From Branchiostoma lanceolatum (lineage: Eukaryota > Chordata > Leptocardii > Amphioxiformes > Branchiostomatidae), in the NCBI RefSeq assembly GCF_035083965.1, contig NC_089728.1:18725955-18789954 (forward strand): 64,000 bases of DNA. The letters run 5' to 3'. Below the pieces are notes generated by a model. That model was not told the DNA's origin, did no database searches, and saw nothing but the letters and a program-made list of their open reading frames with translations. A program made the position numbers and the translations under genes. Shown piece after piece: positions 11,396 through 22,618 of the stretch (its first letter is position 1; each line of letters begins with the position of its first letter).

Positions 11396-13095
11396 AATCC
11401 TAAGAGTTAACTGACCTTGTGATTAGTGCATTGACCTTAAGGCCTTGTTAAAAATCAGATGCAGATTTCAAAATGTGTCAGACCAATAGTATGTGATGGA
11501 TTGTCGGTGTCAGTGCCCGGACGAGGCCACCTTTTCAGACCAAGAGTTATGTACTGACAAAGAAAAGAGGTCACTGACTTTGTGAAGAGCTCACCGACCT
11601 TGTGAAGGAATCTCGTGTATAGAAACAAGTCACGTATTGCAAAGGACTAACAACGAGTATGAACATTGCTAATTTCTGGCACAAAAACAACAAATTGAAT
11701 CATGAGAACGCAAAAACGCAAAACACACTCGTTACGAGTACGTTTAAGAGAATTCTGACGGATTATTTGACGTCATTTCTTCCTACCACGGGGGATGTGG
11801 CAAAATGCATGTATTTAGTTGTCAGTGGTGAAGGTGACTTATGGCATATAGTGTCTTGACAATGTTGCGTTTAGTAAAAGGGCAAATATTGATGGTTTCT
11901 CAGTGTATAAACATTTCTTTATTTTGAGAGTTATAATAGTGCTCTCAAAACACATTGCATATCTTGTAATCCACGGGCGAAACATGATTCAATTTCACAT
12001 ATTCACTCAATTTTTTTTTTTTTTTTACTTCGGTTTTGGACAGACAAGGACGACGTGGCACTGCACTCAAGTTTTTCATAACTTATATCAACAGTGCCAC
12101 GTACAGATAACAACATACCCATTTTTATTCTTATACACCTGGGCGAAGTGAAGAAAGTCGTGTAAAGTGCCTTTCCCAAGGGCACAACATCGGTGGCGTC
12201 AGGTGGATTCGAACTCGGGACCTCTTGGTTCTGAGTCGAACACCCTGCCGTTACGCCACACGACCCCACTATTCACTCAATTTTGACCAATTTCAAAGAT
12301 TTATTCAGTTTTTAGAAGGCATAAACATATACGAAATTGTAAACCTTATCATAGTGCATACAGATTTTGGTGTCGCCTAATGTATTACACGAATAGAGCA
12401 AATACATGTATCAACATGATCTAATATTTCTTTAACACATTGTAAAAACGTTCTTTTACGACTATTTGCAACAAAGCTATGCTGAAAAAAAAAAGAAAAG
12501 CGAAAAGAAATGTACGGAGTTCTAAATTCTATTTGCTAAATTACAGCACATTCTGAAAAAGACCGGTATAATGCATACTGGTGGATACTTTTCAAGGGAA
12601 AGCTCAAATGAATATTCATGGTTTGATTCTAGTTTTGGAAATCGTCTCCTAATATTGTCCCACCGCAAGTGGTTACTTTTGAAAACCTAATAAGTCATCT
12701 AGATTGCTTTTCAAATTTGTAGTCTTGTTAGGTTTTTTGTTTGGTTGTAAAATGCTCTTGAAGTTTCCAACGTTTACTCATACGTGTATCTATGCATCAT
12801 CTGCATTTTATAGCATAAAGGTCAATTTGTGACTGTTTTGCAACATTCAGTGAGTCCTATCGCTGTGTTAGAAAATAGTTAAACTTATCATCATTCTGAC
12901 AAAATTGTGATTTTTCCACAATGACTTGCCTTAAAGTTTGTAGTGTCAGCCTAAGACGTTCTTGGACTAACAAAACGAGTGTCGTTGATGTTTGTCCTTC
13001 ACAGAGTATGAGGGGAAAGGTGCGTATTATCATATTAGGGTGATTAATGGTTCTCTTACTAGTTCTTTTATTATTGTAATTCTAGCGTCACCTCA
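11396..13095 (-). repeat. Spacer module 2, carrying a SINE insertion
   Basis: Same module family as module 1, with the internal GAACATTGCTAATTTC block present (11660 onward). It is interrupted by a SINE at 12015-12269. It runs into the 3' flank of gene copy A. Confidence 0.8.
12015..12269 (-). mobile_element. tRNA-derived SINE with target-site duplication
   Basis: Read on the minus strand the element starts GGGGTCGTGTGGCGTAACGG, matching a tRNA-like A box. It then has a B box within GAGTTCGAATCC, a tRNA-unrelated body, and ends in an A-run (T-run on plus). It is flanked by a 15-bp direct repeat, TATTCACTCAATTTT, at 12000-12014 and 12270-12284. The empty site is seen in the paralogous modules near 18553 and 23331. 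A second member is at 35408-35641. Confidence 0.93.
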
Positions 13096-13275
13096 TCACT
13101 TAGCCTGCGACTTTAAGTGTGGTCCTTGGAACGCCGAATGCACATTTCAAAATGTGTCAGACCAATAGTATGTCAGGGCTGTTGCCACACTTTTCCAACT
13201 GAGAATAATCTACTTATCTTGGAAATAGGTCACTGACCCTGTGGGGAGCTCACTGGTAACATGTGCAGTAACGCC

Positions 13276-13281
13276 TTTATT
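13276..13281 (-). terminator. Candidate polyadenylation signal, gene A
   Basis: AATAAA on the minus strand, 295 bp past the stop codon of copy A. It is conserved at the equivalent place in copy B (19545-19550) and copy C (24834-24839). Confidence 0.45.
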
Positions 13282-14685
13282 TCAAAACAAGCCACGAATC
13301 AAAACAAACATCGATAATCCATTGCAAGAAAACATGAACAACAACAAAAAGTTTAGAACTCCACAAGACTCGAAATCGGAGTCATTATATATGAAAGTGG
13401 CTATCCATCTTCAGTAGAGTCCGTTTGTGTACTTTATATCGTCAAGGTACGTGTCTCTATCCATCGAAGTAAACTATGTTCTAAGGGACCGAGAGGAGAC
13501 TTATACTTTGTGTGATTCCATTCTCTGTTGTAATACGTAACGTTATGTACTTCATTCAATGTTGATCCTTAGAAATTATACGACAGATTTAACATTGGGG
13601 CACATTGGACAGACTGATTCCATCTCTGTAGACGGTTCGGATTCACGGGGATAATTGCTAGTTTCCCCTAACAGAGCCTTTAAGAACTCTTCCGGCTTGA
13701 AGTCGATCTGGATGGATACAATCTTGTTGTTCTTGTCCAGTTCCACCACGGCGGAGCCGCACATTTCGATGAGCTGGCCGTTACCTTGCCGACCCATGTA
13801 CTGTCCGGTAAACTGGGCCCAGTGCCGCCACGTGAAGGCTATTGTTGGGGGTCCCGAAGACACCTGTGGTAATGGAGGATGAACAAAACTCAACACAAAT
13901 AATAGATTCTTCGTGTTTGTTTCCTTCATATCTTCTTCTTTGACTTTGGAATTGCCTTTGGCATTCTTCGACATTTTTATCCGTTTTCCGAAATATTATT
14001 TTGCAATTTACAGCATTTATATTCTAATTTTGCGGCTGCTTTGTATAATTTACAGTATGGCCAGGACCTTTTTTTGGAAATGGACGACAATTGATGCGCG
14101 CGCGGATGTCATCCATATAAACAAATCAACATGGCCTTACATTATTACAGCTACAGAAATTAGTACAAAATGTTTCTTGTATCGTTTAATTTTACAACAT
14201 GTACCATACGATTTTGGAATATTGCAAAGAAGTAATGATTTCTGTCGCCGAAATTCTTGTTTTCCGTAACATTCTAACTTGCGAATTTACAGTGCAACTT
14301 CTGTATTCCAAGCTTCCTTACCTCCAGGACTTCCCAAGGAAACCCTTTTGGGAACGCTCCGCGAAACTAACGAAGCGATGACTCAAAATCTTGTTTCTCT
14401 GCGTCATATAGTTCCTTCTTACAATCCCACATCAGCCAGTTATAGCTCCCAACCACATCACTCTCCTCTGCATTGAAGACCTGTAAATACGAGGTGGGTA
14501 CATAAAATATTATGTTATACGAACATGACTAAATACTAGTAAGAAAGAGGCCGTGATTATACATTTTCTCATGCCAGCCGCTTGTATATATCAAGCAACG
14601 GCTCTGGCGTACTGGCGTCACTGTGTACGTGTTAGAGCTGGCCAGCCGTCAGCCAATCAGATACCCCCCATCCTGTTGTTGAGGG

Positions 14686-14750
14686 AAAGCTACTAGCCAA
14701 TCACGTTGCCTCTCGAACGTACGCGGTGACGTGATTGGCTAGTAACTTTC
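14686..14750. repeat. Inverted repeat with paired CCAAT motifs, intron 2 of copy A
   Basis: TACTAGCCAATCACGT is followed by its reverse complement ACGTGATTGGCTAGTA after a 24-bp loop. It is present in intron 2 of B (20946-21010), C (26236-26300) and D (34596-34660). It may be a small fold-back element that predates the duplications. Confidence 0.8.
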
Positions 14751-15290
14751 TCTGCAAGACGGGCGGATCTGTCATGAGAGGATGTCATTACGAACGACGA
14801 CGCAATTATAATCACCACAAAATACAAATATTTTGTATTGCATAAAGCAAAACCAACACTAGTTAAGAGAGTTTAAAAAAGCGTAACGTAAAACTTTAAA
14901 TACAATAAAATAACAAAAACACCTACTTTCCCTCCATTAGCTTGCACGTGGTACTTCTCCTTATTGATTGTAGTCCACTGGTCTAGTTCCTTAAAGTGAG
15001 CTGACTCAGTCTCCCATCTTTTCACGAAGTTTTCCACCATTAGTTCTAGTGAACCTGTCAGATGATTCTTGGTTTTTCCCTGCTCTCAAGTAAAAGAAAA
15101 TATATTTCGTAACTTTAACATTTATTTCATCCCCAATGTGTTTTCCATCTGTAGTTTCTATACGTAAGCGGTGAATCGTACTATATGCTCTAATCATACT
15201 CTCTGATTGCCTTGTTAATGTTATGCAGTCACACACGGTGGTCTCTCGACGGTCTGTTGAATACACACGCAAAATAAGACTTACTCAAGA

Positions 15291-15661
15291 ACCTGGATAT
15301 GATTTTGGAAACGGTCAGACGTTTCAAGTAGCATCCGCTACTTTTCATCAGTAACGGTCAGACGTTTCAAGTAGCATCCACTGCTTTTCGTCAGTAACTC
15401 TGAGCAAGATTTGTAGAACAGCAAGTTTAAACCACGGACTATGAATTGATATGCAAATACAGAAAAGCTTCAACCTTCTCTTGACTCTGATTTGTTTCCC
15501 TATTGGACTATCTAAAATTGTCTTCTCTTTATCTGCATATCAATTCATCATGAGTTCGTGGTTAAAACCTGCTGTTCGACAAATCTTGCTCAGAGTTACT
15601 GACGAAAAGTAGTGGATGCTACTTGAAACGTCTGACCGTTTCCAAAGTCATATCCAGTTGC
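15291..15661. mobile_element. Fold-back (MITE-like) element, intron 1 of copy A
   Basis: Long inverted termini (CTGGATATGA...TTGGAAACGGTCAGACGTT and its reverse complement) of about 130 bp flank an AT-rich centre. The left arm carries an internal repeat of GGTCAGACGTTTCAAGTAGC. Copies B (21552-21921) and C (26841-27211) have it at the same place. A fragment of its outer flank (TATCCAGTTGCTT) also abuts the truncated TPR exon near 37270. Confidence 0.8.
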
Positions 15662-16194
15662 TTTAGAAACTGTTATTTGGCGTATCGTATCACCTGGATG
15701 CCTAACCCTCTTCGAATGTACAGTTTTAAAAGACGCTTACCTTCATGTATTCCAAGTTCACCATCGTGTAGTCTGGTTTGCCATATTTCCACCCGATGTT
15801 TGTGTCGTCCAGGTTTCCTCGCTCGGGCTCCAGGTAACCAGTGTCTTTCTTCAGTTTCTCCAACTCCTGTCTTGCTTTGGTGACGTCACTCGCCAGACAA
15901 CCGATGCCCCATGACCCTGACATTCTTGTCTGTCCGTTTGTATTTTCTTTAAGGCAAATTTTGATCTGCAATGAAAAAGTACAGATGTGGACTTGCATAG
16001 GGCAGGTATTTGAAGGTCGTATGTATCCTATTTTGGGGCAAGGTCCTGTAGCGTTACTTATTAGTATTACATGTTTGTATATGTATTGTTCAGTTACTGT
16101 TTTTGATAACATATTGAAATATAGGCAAAGACTTTTCTCTTCGAATTGGGATTCTATCCGAAAACTGCAATATACATATGCCGCGCATTCTCAC

Positions 16195-16354
16195 CAATGC
16201 CGGATAACTGCACCAATGTTTTTTTTTCAGAAATCCTCGACAAGTTGACTAAAAAAGTGCGCTAAAAATCGGCAAACGCTGTGCAAATGAGCCGATACCT
16301 GCCGGTGTAAAAGCGCAATAAAATGGGTGGTGCAGTTAAGCGGATTCTACTGTA
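16195..16354. repeat. Inverted-end element 'CAGTAGAATCCGC', copy 2
   Basis: Same element as 9941-10104, about 270 bp 5' of the start codon of copy A. It marks the junction between each gene and the next spacer module. Confidence 0.65.
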
Positions 16355-17957
16355 TAGAATTTTTAGAATGTATCAGACAACAATTATCCCAGAAATACAG
16401 GGGTGAAAGACGTAACATTATTGTCCTGACGCCTGGATGATGCCACCTCAACTAATCTTGTGAATCCTAAGAGTTAACTGACCTTGTGATTAGTAAATTG
16501 ACCTTGTGGCCGTGGAACATCGTATGCAGATTTCAAAATGTTTCAGACCAATAGTATGCCAGGGCTTCGGGAGTCAGGGCCAGGACGATGCCACCTTTTT
16601 TCGACCAAGAGTAATCTACTGACAAAGAAAAGAGGTCACAGACCTCGTGAAGAGCTCATTGGCCTTGTGAAGGAATCGCGTGTATAGAAACAAGTCACGT
16701 ATTGCAAAGGACTAACAACGAGTATGAACATTGCTAATTTCTTGCACAAAAACAACAAATTGAATCATGATAACGCAAAAACGCAAAACACACTCGTTAC
16801 GAGTACGTTTAAGAGAATTCTGACGGATTATTTGACGTCATTTCTTCCTACCAGGGGCGATGTGGCAAAATGCATGTATTTAGTTGTCAGTGGTGAAGGC
16901 GACTTATAGCATATAGTGTCTTGACAATGTTGCGTTTAGTAAAGTGCACATATTGATGATTTCTCAGGGTAAAATGTTCTTTACTTTGTGAGTTAAAATA
17001 GTGCTCTCAAAACACATTGCATAACTTGTATTCCACGAGCTAAGTAACATCTATTATTCAAATATTGACTAAATTTTTACCAATTGAAATATTTATCTAG
17101 TTTTTGGAATATATAAACATATACGTAATTTTATCTTATCAGAGTACATACAGATTTCGGTGTCGCATAGTGCATTACGTTGATAGAGCAGATGCGGGTA
17201 TCCAAATATAATATAATCTTATTATTAACAAAGTTAATATTTTGAAACAAAAGAGCATCGACTTGCAGTTGGTGTCTATTAGAAATAATCCACACCAGCC
17301 ATAGCCAGTAATGAATCACGCGTACAGACTATTTCGAACGTTAAATCCAAAAGAAATTTGCACAGTTACAAATGATATATGCCAAATCACTACAATTTCT
17401 AAACAATACTGATATGATGCTTATTTTCTCGAGAAAGCTCAAATAAATTCATGATTTTATTCCATTTTTGAAAACCGTCTCCTAATATTGTGCCACTGCA
17501 AGTGGTTACTTTTGAAAACCTAATAATTCATCTGAATTACTTTTCAAATTTGTAGTCTTGTTAGGTTTCTTGTTTGGGTGTAAAATGCTCCAACATTTAC
17601 TCATACGTGTATCTATGCATTATCTGACTTTTTTAAGCATAAACGTGAATTTGGAACGGTTTACAGCATTCAGCGAGTCCTATCGTTATGTTGGAAAATA
17701 GTTAAACTTATCATCATTCTGACAAAATTGTAATTTTTCCACAATGACTTACCTTTAAGTTTGTAGCGTCAGCCTCGGACGTTCTTAAAATCAAAACGAC
17801 TGTCGCTGTTGTTTGTCCCTCACAGAGTATGAGGGTAAAGATGTGTAACATCAGATTAAGATGATTCAGAGCATTCTCTAACAAGATCTTTTGTTATTCT
17901 AATTCTAACGTCACCTTACCTATGCTCTGACCTCAAGTGTTGTCCTTGAAACGCCTT
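16355..17957 (-). repeat. Spacer module 3
   Basis: Full module with the CTGACCTTGTG blocks and the GAACATTGCTAATTTC block (16725 onward). It is offset 1,499 bp from the equivalent point in module 4. Confidence 0.8.
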
Positions 17958-19370
17958 GAAATCCTAAGAGTTCACTGACCTTATGATTAGTGAATGGACC
18001 TTAAGGCCTTGTGAAACATCGGATGCAGATTTCAAAATGTGTCAGACCAATAGTATGTGATGGACTGTGGGGGTCAGTGCCCGGACGAGGCCACCTTTTT
18101 CGACCAAGAGTAATCTACTGACAAAGAAAAGAGGTCACAGACCTCGTGAAGAGCTCCCTTGCCTTGTGAAGGAATCGCGTGTATAGAAACAAGTCACGTA
18201 TTGCTAAGGACCAACAACGAGTATGAACATTGCTAATTTCTTGCACAAAAACAACAAATTGAATCATGATAAGGCAAAAACGCAAAACACACTCGTTACG
18301 GGTACGTTTAAGAGAATTCTGACGGATTATTTGACGTCATTTCTTCCTACCACGGGGGATGTGGCAAAATGCATGTATTTAGTTGTCAGTGGTGAAGGTG
18401 ACTTATGGCATATAGTGTCTTGACAATGTTGCGTTTAGTAAAAGGGCAAATATTGATGATTTCTCAGGGTATAAAGATTTCTTCATTTTGAGAGTTATAA
18501 TAGTGCTGTCAAAACACATTGCATATCTTGTAATCCACGGGCGAAACATGATTCAAATATTCACTCAATTCTGACCAATTTCAAAGATTCATTCAGTTTT
18601 TAGAAGGCATAAACATATACGAAAGTGTAAACCAATATAGTGCATATAGATTTTGCTGCCGCCTAATGTATTACACGAATAGAGCAGATACAGGTATCAA
18701 CATAATCTAATATTTCTTTAACACATTGTAAAAACGTTCTTCTACGACTATTTGCAACAAAGCTACGCTGAAAAAAGAAAAGCGAAAAGAAATCTACCGA
18801 GTTCTTAATTCTATATGCTAAATTACAGCACATTCTTAAAAAGACCGGTATAATGCATACTGGTGGATAATTTTCAAGGGAAAGCTAAAATGAATTAATG
18901 GTTTGATTCTAGTTTTGGAAATCGTCTCCTAATATTGTCCCACCGCAAGAGGTTACTTTTAAAACCTAATAAGTCATCTACATTGCTTTTCAAATTTGTG
19001 GTCTTGTTCGTTTTTTTTGTTTGGTTGTAAAATGCTCGTCAAGTGTCCAACGTTTACTCATACGTGTATCTATGCATTATCTGACTTTTTTTAGCATAAA
19101 AGCCAATTTGTGACGGTTTTACAACATTCAGTGAGTCCTATCGTTGTGTTGGAAAATAGTTGAACTTATCGTTATTCTGACAAAATGGTGATTTTTCCAC
19201 AATGACTTGCCTTAAAGTTTGTAGACGTTCTTGGACTAACAAAACGAGTGTCGTTCTTGTTTGTCCTTCACAGAGTATGAGGGGAAAGGTGCGTATTATC
19301 ATATTGGGGTGATTAATGGTTCTCTTACTAGTTCTTTTGTTATTGTAATTCTAGCGTCACCTCATCACTT
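17958..19370 (-). repeat. Spacer module 4
   Basis: Full module without the SINE found in module 2, so it shows the empty SINE target near 18553. It leads into the 3' flank of copy B. Confidence 0.8.
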
Positions 19371-19844
19371 ATCCTGCGACTTAACAGTGTGGTCCTTGGA
19401 ACGCCGAATGCAGATTTCAAAATGTGTCAGACCAATAGTATGTCAGAGCTGTTGCCACACTTTCCGACCGAGAATAATCTACTTATCTTGGAAATAGGTC
19501 ACTGACCCTGTGGGGAGCTCACTGGTAACATGTGCAGTAACGCCTTTATTTCAAAACAAGCCACGAATCAAAACAAACATCGATAATCCATTGCAAGAAA
19601 ACATGAACAACAACAAAAAGTTTAGAAGTCCACAAGACTCGAAATCGGAGTCATTATATATGAAAGTGGCTATCCATCTTCAGTAGAGTCCGTTTGTGTA
19701 CTTTATATCGTCAAGGTACGTGTCTCTATCCATCGAAGCAAACTATGTTCTAAGGGACCGAGAGGAGACTTATACTTTGTGTCATTCCATTCTGTGTTGT
19801 AATACGTAACGTTATGTACTTCATTCAATGTTGATCCTTAGAAA

Positions 19845-22184
19845 TTATACGACACATTTAACATTGGGGCACATTGGACAGACTGATTCCTTCTCTGTAG
19901 ACGGTTCGGATTCACGGGGATAATTGCTAGTTTCCCCTAACAGAGCCTTTAAGAACTCTTCCGGCTTGTAGTCGATCTGGATGGATACAATCTTGTTGTT
20001 CTTGTCCAGTTCCACCACGGCGGAGCCGCACATTTCGATGAGCTGGCCGTTACCTTGCCGACCCATGTACTGTCCGGTAAACTGGGCCCAGTGCCGCCAC
20101 GTGAAGGCTATTGTTGAGGGTCCCGAAGACACCTGTGGTAAGGGAGGATGAACAAAACTCAACACAAATAATAGATTCTTCGTGTTTGTTTCCTTCAGAT
20201 CTTCTTCTTTGACTTTGGAATTGACTTTGGCATTCTTCGACATTATTATCCGTTTTCCGAAATATTATTTTGCAATTTACAGCATATATATTCTAATTTT
20301 GCGGCTGCTTTGTATAATTTACAGTATGGCCAGGAACTTTTTTTGGAGATGGACGACAATTGATGCGCACGCGGATGTCATCCATATAAACAAATCAACA
20401 TGGCCTTACATTATTACAGCTTCAGAAATTAGTACAAAATGTTTCTTGTATCGTCTAATTTTACAACATGTACCATACGATTTTTGAATATTGCAAAGAA
20501 GGAATGATTTCTGTCGCCGAAATTCTTGTTTTCCGTAACATTCTAACTTGCGAATTTACAGTGCAACTTCTGTATTCCAAGCTTCCTTACCTCCAGGACT
20601 TCCCAAGGAAACCCTTTTGGGAACGCTCCGCAAAACTGACGAAGCGATGACTCAAAATCTTGTTTCTCTGCGTCATATAGTTCCTTCTTACAATCCCACA
20701 TCAGCCAGTTATAGCTCCCAACCACATCACTCTCCTCTGCATTGAAGACCTAAATACGAGGTGGGCACATAAAATATTATGTTATACGAACATGACTAAA
20801 TACTAGTAAGAAAGAGGCCGTGATTATACATTTTCTCATGCCAGCCGCTTGTATATACCAAGCAACGGCTCTGGCGTACTGGCGTCACTGTGTTAGAGCT
20901 GGCCAGCCGTCAGCCAATCAGATACCCCCCATCCTGTTGTTGAGGGAAAGCTACTAGCCAATCACGTTGCCTCTCGAACGTACGCGGTGACGTGATTGGC
21001 TAGTAACTTTCTCTGCAAGACGGGCGGATCTGTCATGAGAGGATGTCATTACGAACGACGACGCAATTATAATCACCACAAAATACAAATATTTTGTATT
21101 GCATGAAGCAAAACCAACACTAGTTAAGAGAGTTTAAAAAAGCGTAACGTAAAACTTGAAATACAATAAAATAACAAAAACACCTACTTTCCCTCCATTA
21201 GCTTGCACGTGGTACTTCTCCTTATTGATTGTAGTCCACTGGTCTAGTTCCTTAAAGTGAGCTGACTCAGTCTCCCATCTTTTCACGAAGTTTTCCACCA
21301 TTAGTTCTAGTGAACCTGTCAGATGATTCTTGGTTTTTCCCTGCTCTCAAGTAAAAGAAAATATATTTCGTAACTTTAACATTTATTTCATCCCCAATGT
21401 GTTTTCCATCTGTAGTTTCTATACGTAAGAGGTGAATCGTACTATATGCTCTAATCATACTCTCTGATTGCCTTGTTAATGTTATGCAGTCACACACGGT
21501 GGTCTCTCGACGGTCTGTTGAATACACACGCAAAATAAGAGTTACTCAAGAACCTGGATATGATTTTGGAAACGGTCAGACGTTTCAAGTAGCATCCGCT
21601 ACTTTTCATCAGCAACGGTCAGACGTTTCAAGTAGCATCCACTGCTTTTCGTCAGTAACTCTGAGCAAGATTTGTCGAACAGCAAGTTTAAACCACGGAC
21701 TATGAATTGATATGCAAATACAGAAAAGCTTCAACCTTCTCTTGACTCTGATTTGTTTCCCTATTGGACTATCTAAAATTGTCTTCTCTTTATCTGCATA
21801 TCAATTCATCATGAGTTCGTGGTTAAAACCTGCTGTTCGACAAATTTTGCTCAGAGTTACTGACGAAAAGTAGTGGATGCTACTTGAAACGTCTGACCGT
21901 TTCCAAAGTCATATCCAGTTGCTTTAGAAACTGTTATTTGGCGTATCGTATCACCTGGATGCCTAACCCTCTTCGAATGTACAGTTTTAAAAGACGCTTA
22001 CCTTCATGTATTCCAAGTTCACCATCGTGTAGTCTGGTTTGCCATATTTCCACCCGATGTTTGTGTCGTCCAGGTTTCCTCGCTCGGGCTCTAGGTAACC
22101 AGTGTCTTTCTTCAGTTTCTCCAACTCCTGTCTTGCTTTGGTGACGTCACTCGCCAGACAACCGATGCCCCATGACCCTGACAT
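19845..22184 (-). CDS. Pathogen-related protein-like gene, copy B (intact)
   Basis: Exons 22002-22184, 21188-21340, 20591-20749 and 19845-20132 (183+153+159+288 nt) encode 260 residues plus stop. All introns are phase 0, so exons 1-3 are symmetrical. Features in order: an N-terminal helical charged segment (LEKLKKDTGYLEPERGN), WKYGKPDYTMVN, SLELMVENFVKRWETESAH, VVGSYNWLMWDCKKELYD, FPKGFPWEVLEV, the core SSGPSTIAFTWRHW, MCGSAVVELD, and a C-terminal CPMCPNVKCVV. Plant family members are induced by pathogens, but their biochemical activity is not established. The SnoaL/NTF2 fold suggests small-molecule binding. The start ATG was chosen because it aligns in all intact copies. There is no signal peptide, so it is likely cytosolic. 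Residue 152 is Cys where C has Arg. Confidence 0.9.
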
Positions 22185-22455
22185 TCTTGTCTGTCCGTTT
22201 GTATTTTCTTTAAGGCAAATTTTGATCTGCAATGAAAAAGTACAGATGTGGACTTGCATAGGGCAGGTATTTGAAGGTCGTATGTATCCTATTTTGGGGC
22301 AAGGTCCTGTAGCGTTACTTATTAGTATTACATGTTTGTATATGTATTGTTCAGTTACTGCTTTTGATAACATATTGAAATATAGGCAAAGACTTTTCTC
22401 TTCGAATTGGGATTCTATCCAAAAACTGCAATATACATATGCCGCGCATTCTCAC

Positions 22456-22618
22456 CAATGCCGGATAACTGCACCAATGTTTTTTTTTTTTCAGAAATCC
22501 TCGACAAGTTGACTAAAAAAGTGCGCTAAAAATCGGCAAACGCTGTGCAAATGAGCCGATACCTGCCGGTGTAAAAGCGCAATAAAATGGGTGGTGCAGT
22601 TAAGCGGATTCTACTGTA
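22456..22618. repeat. Inverted-end element 'CAGTAGAATCCGC', copy 3
   Basis: Same element 5' of copy B, nearly identical to copy 2. The internal T-run differs in length. Confidence 0.65.

Larger units (their letters stand above)
13576..15923 (-). pseudogene. Pathogen-related protein-like gene, copy A (nonsense in exon 3)
   Basis: Exons 15741-15923, 14927-15079, 14322-14480 and 13576-13863 would give 260 residues, with all introns in phase 0 and GT/AG. The protein matches the SnoaL/NTF2-like 'pathogen-related protein' family first named in cereals: N-terminal EPERGN...WKYGKPDY, then SLELMVENFVKRWETES, VGSYNWLMWD, FPKGFPWEVLEVSSGPP, FTWRHWAQFTGQYMG, and a C-terminal CPMCPN. Codon 150 is TAG (14367-14369), where copies B and C have CAG (Gln). 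Translation would stop before the WRHW core, so A is probably non-functional unless the base is a polymorphism or error. Everything else is intact, pointing to recent loss. Confidence 0.88.

Noticed and set aside
11659-11859. A 60-66 codon frame beginning MNIANF, repeated in five spacer modules (also 16724, 18223, 22990, 28277)
   Set aside because: Its repetition reflects module duplication. The copies differ mainly by amino-acid-changing substitutions, different stops and a frameshift (22990 copy), and there is no domain or splice support.
13913-14269. Plus-strand frame beginning MFVSFISSS, repeated in all gene copies
   Set aside because: Antisense to exon 4 and intron 3 of the pathogen-related genes. 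It exists in each copy only because the locus was duplicated.
15841-16248. Plus-strand 135-codon frame beginning MSFFSFSNS, present in all three copies
   Set aside because: Antisense to exon 1 of the genes. The minus strand has the family match and splice sites.
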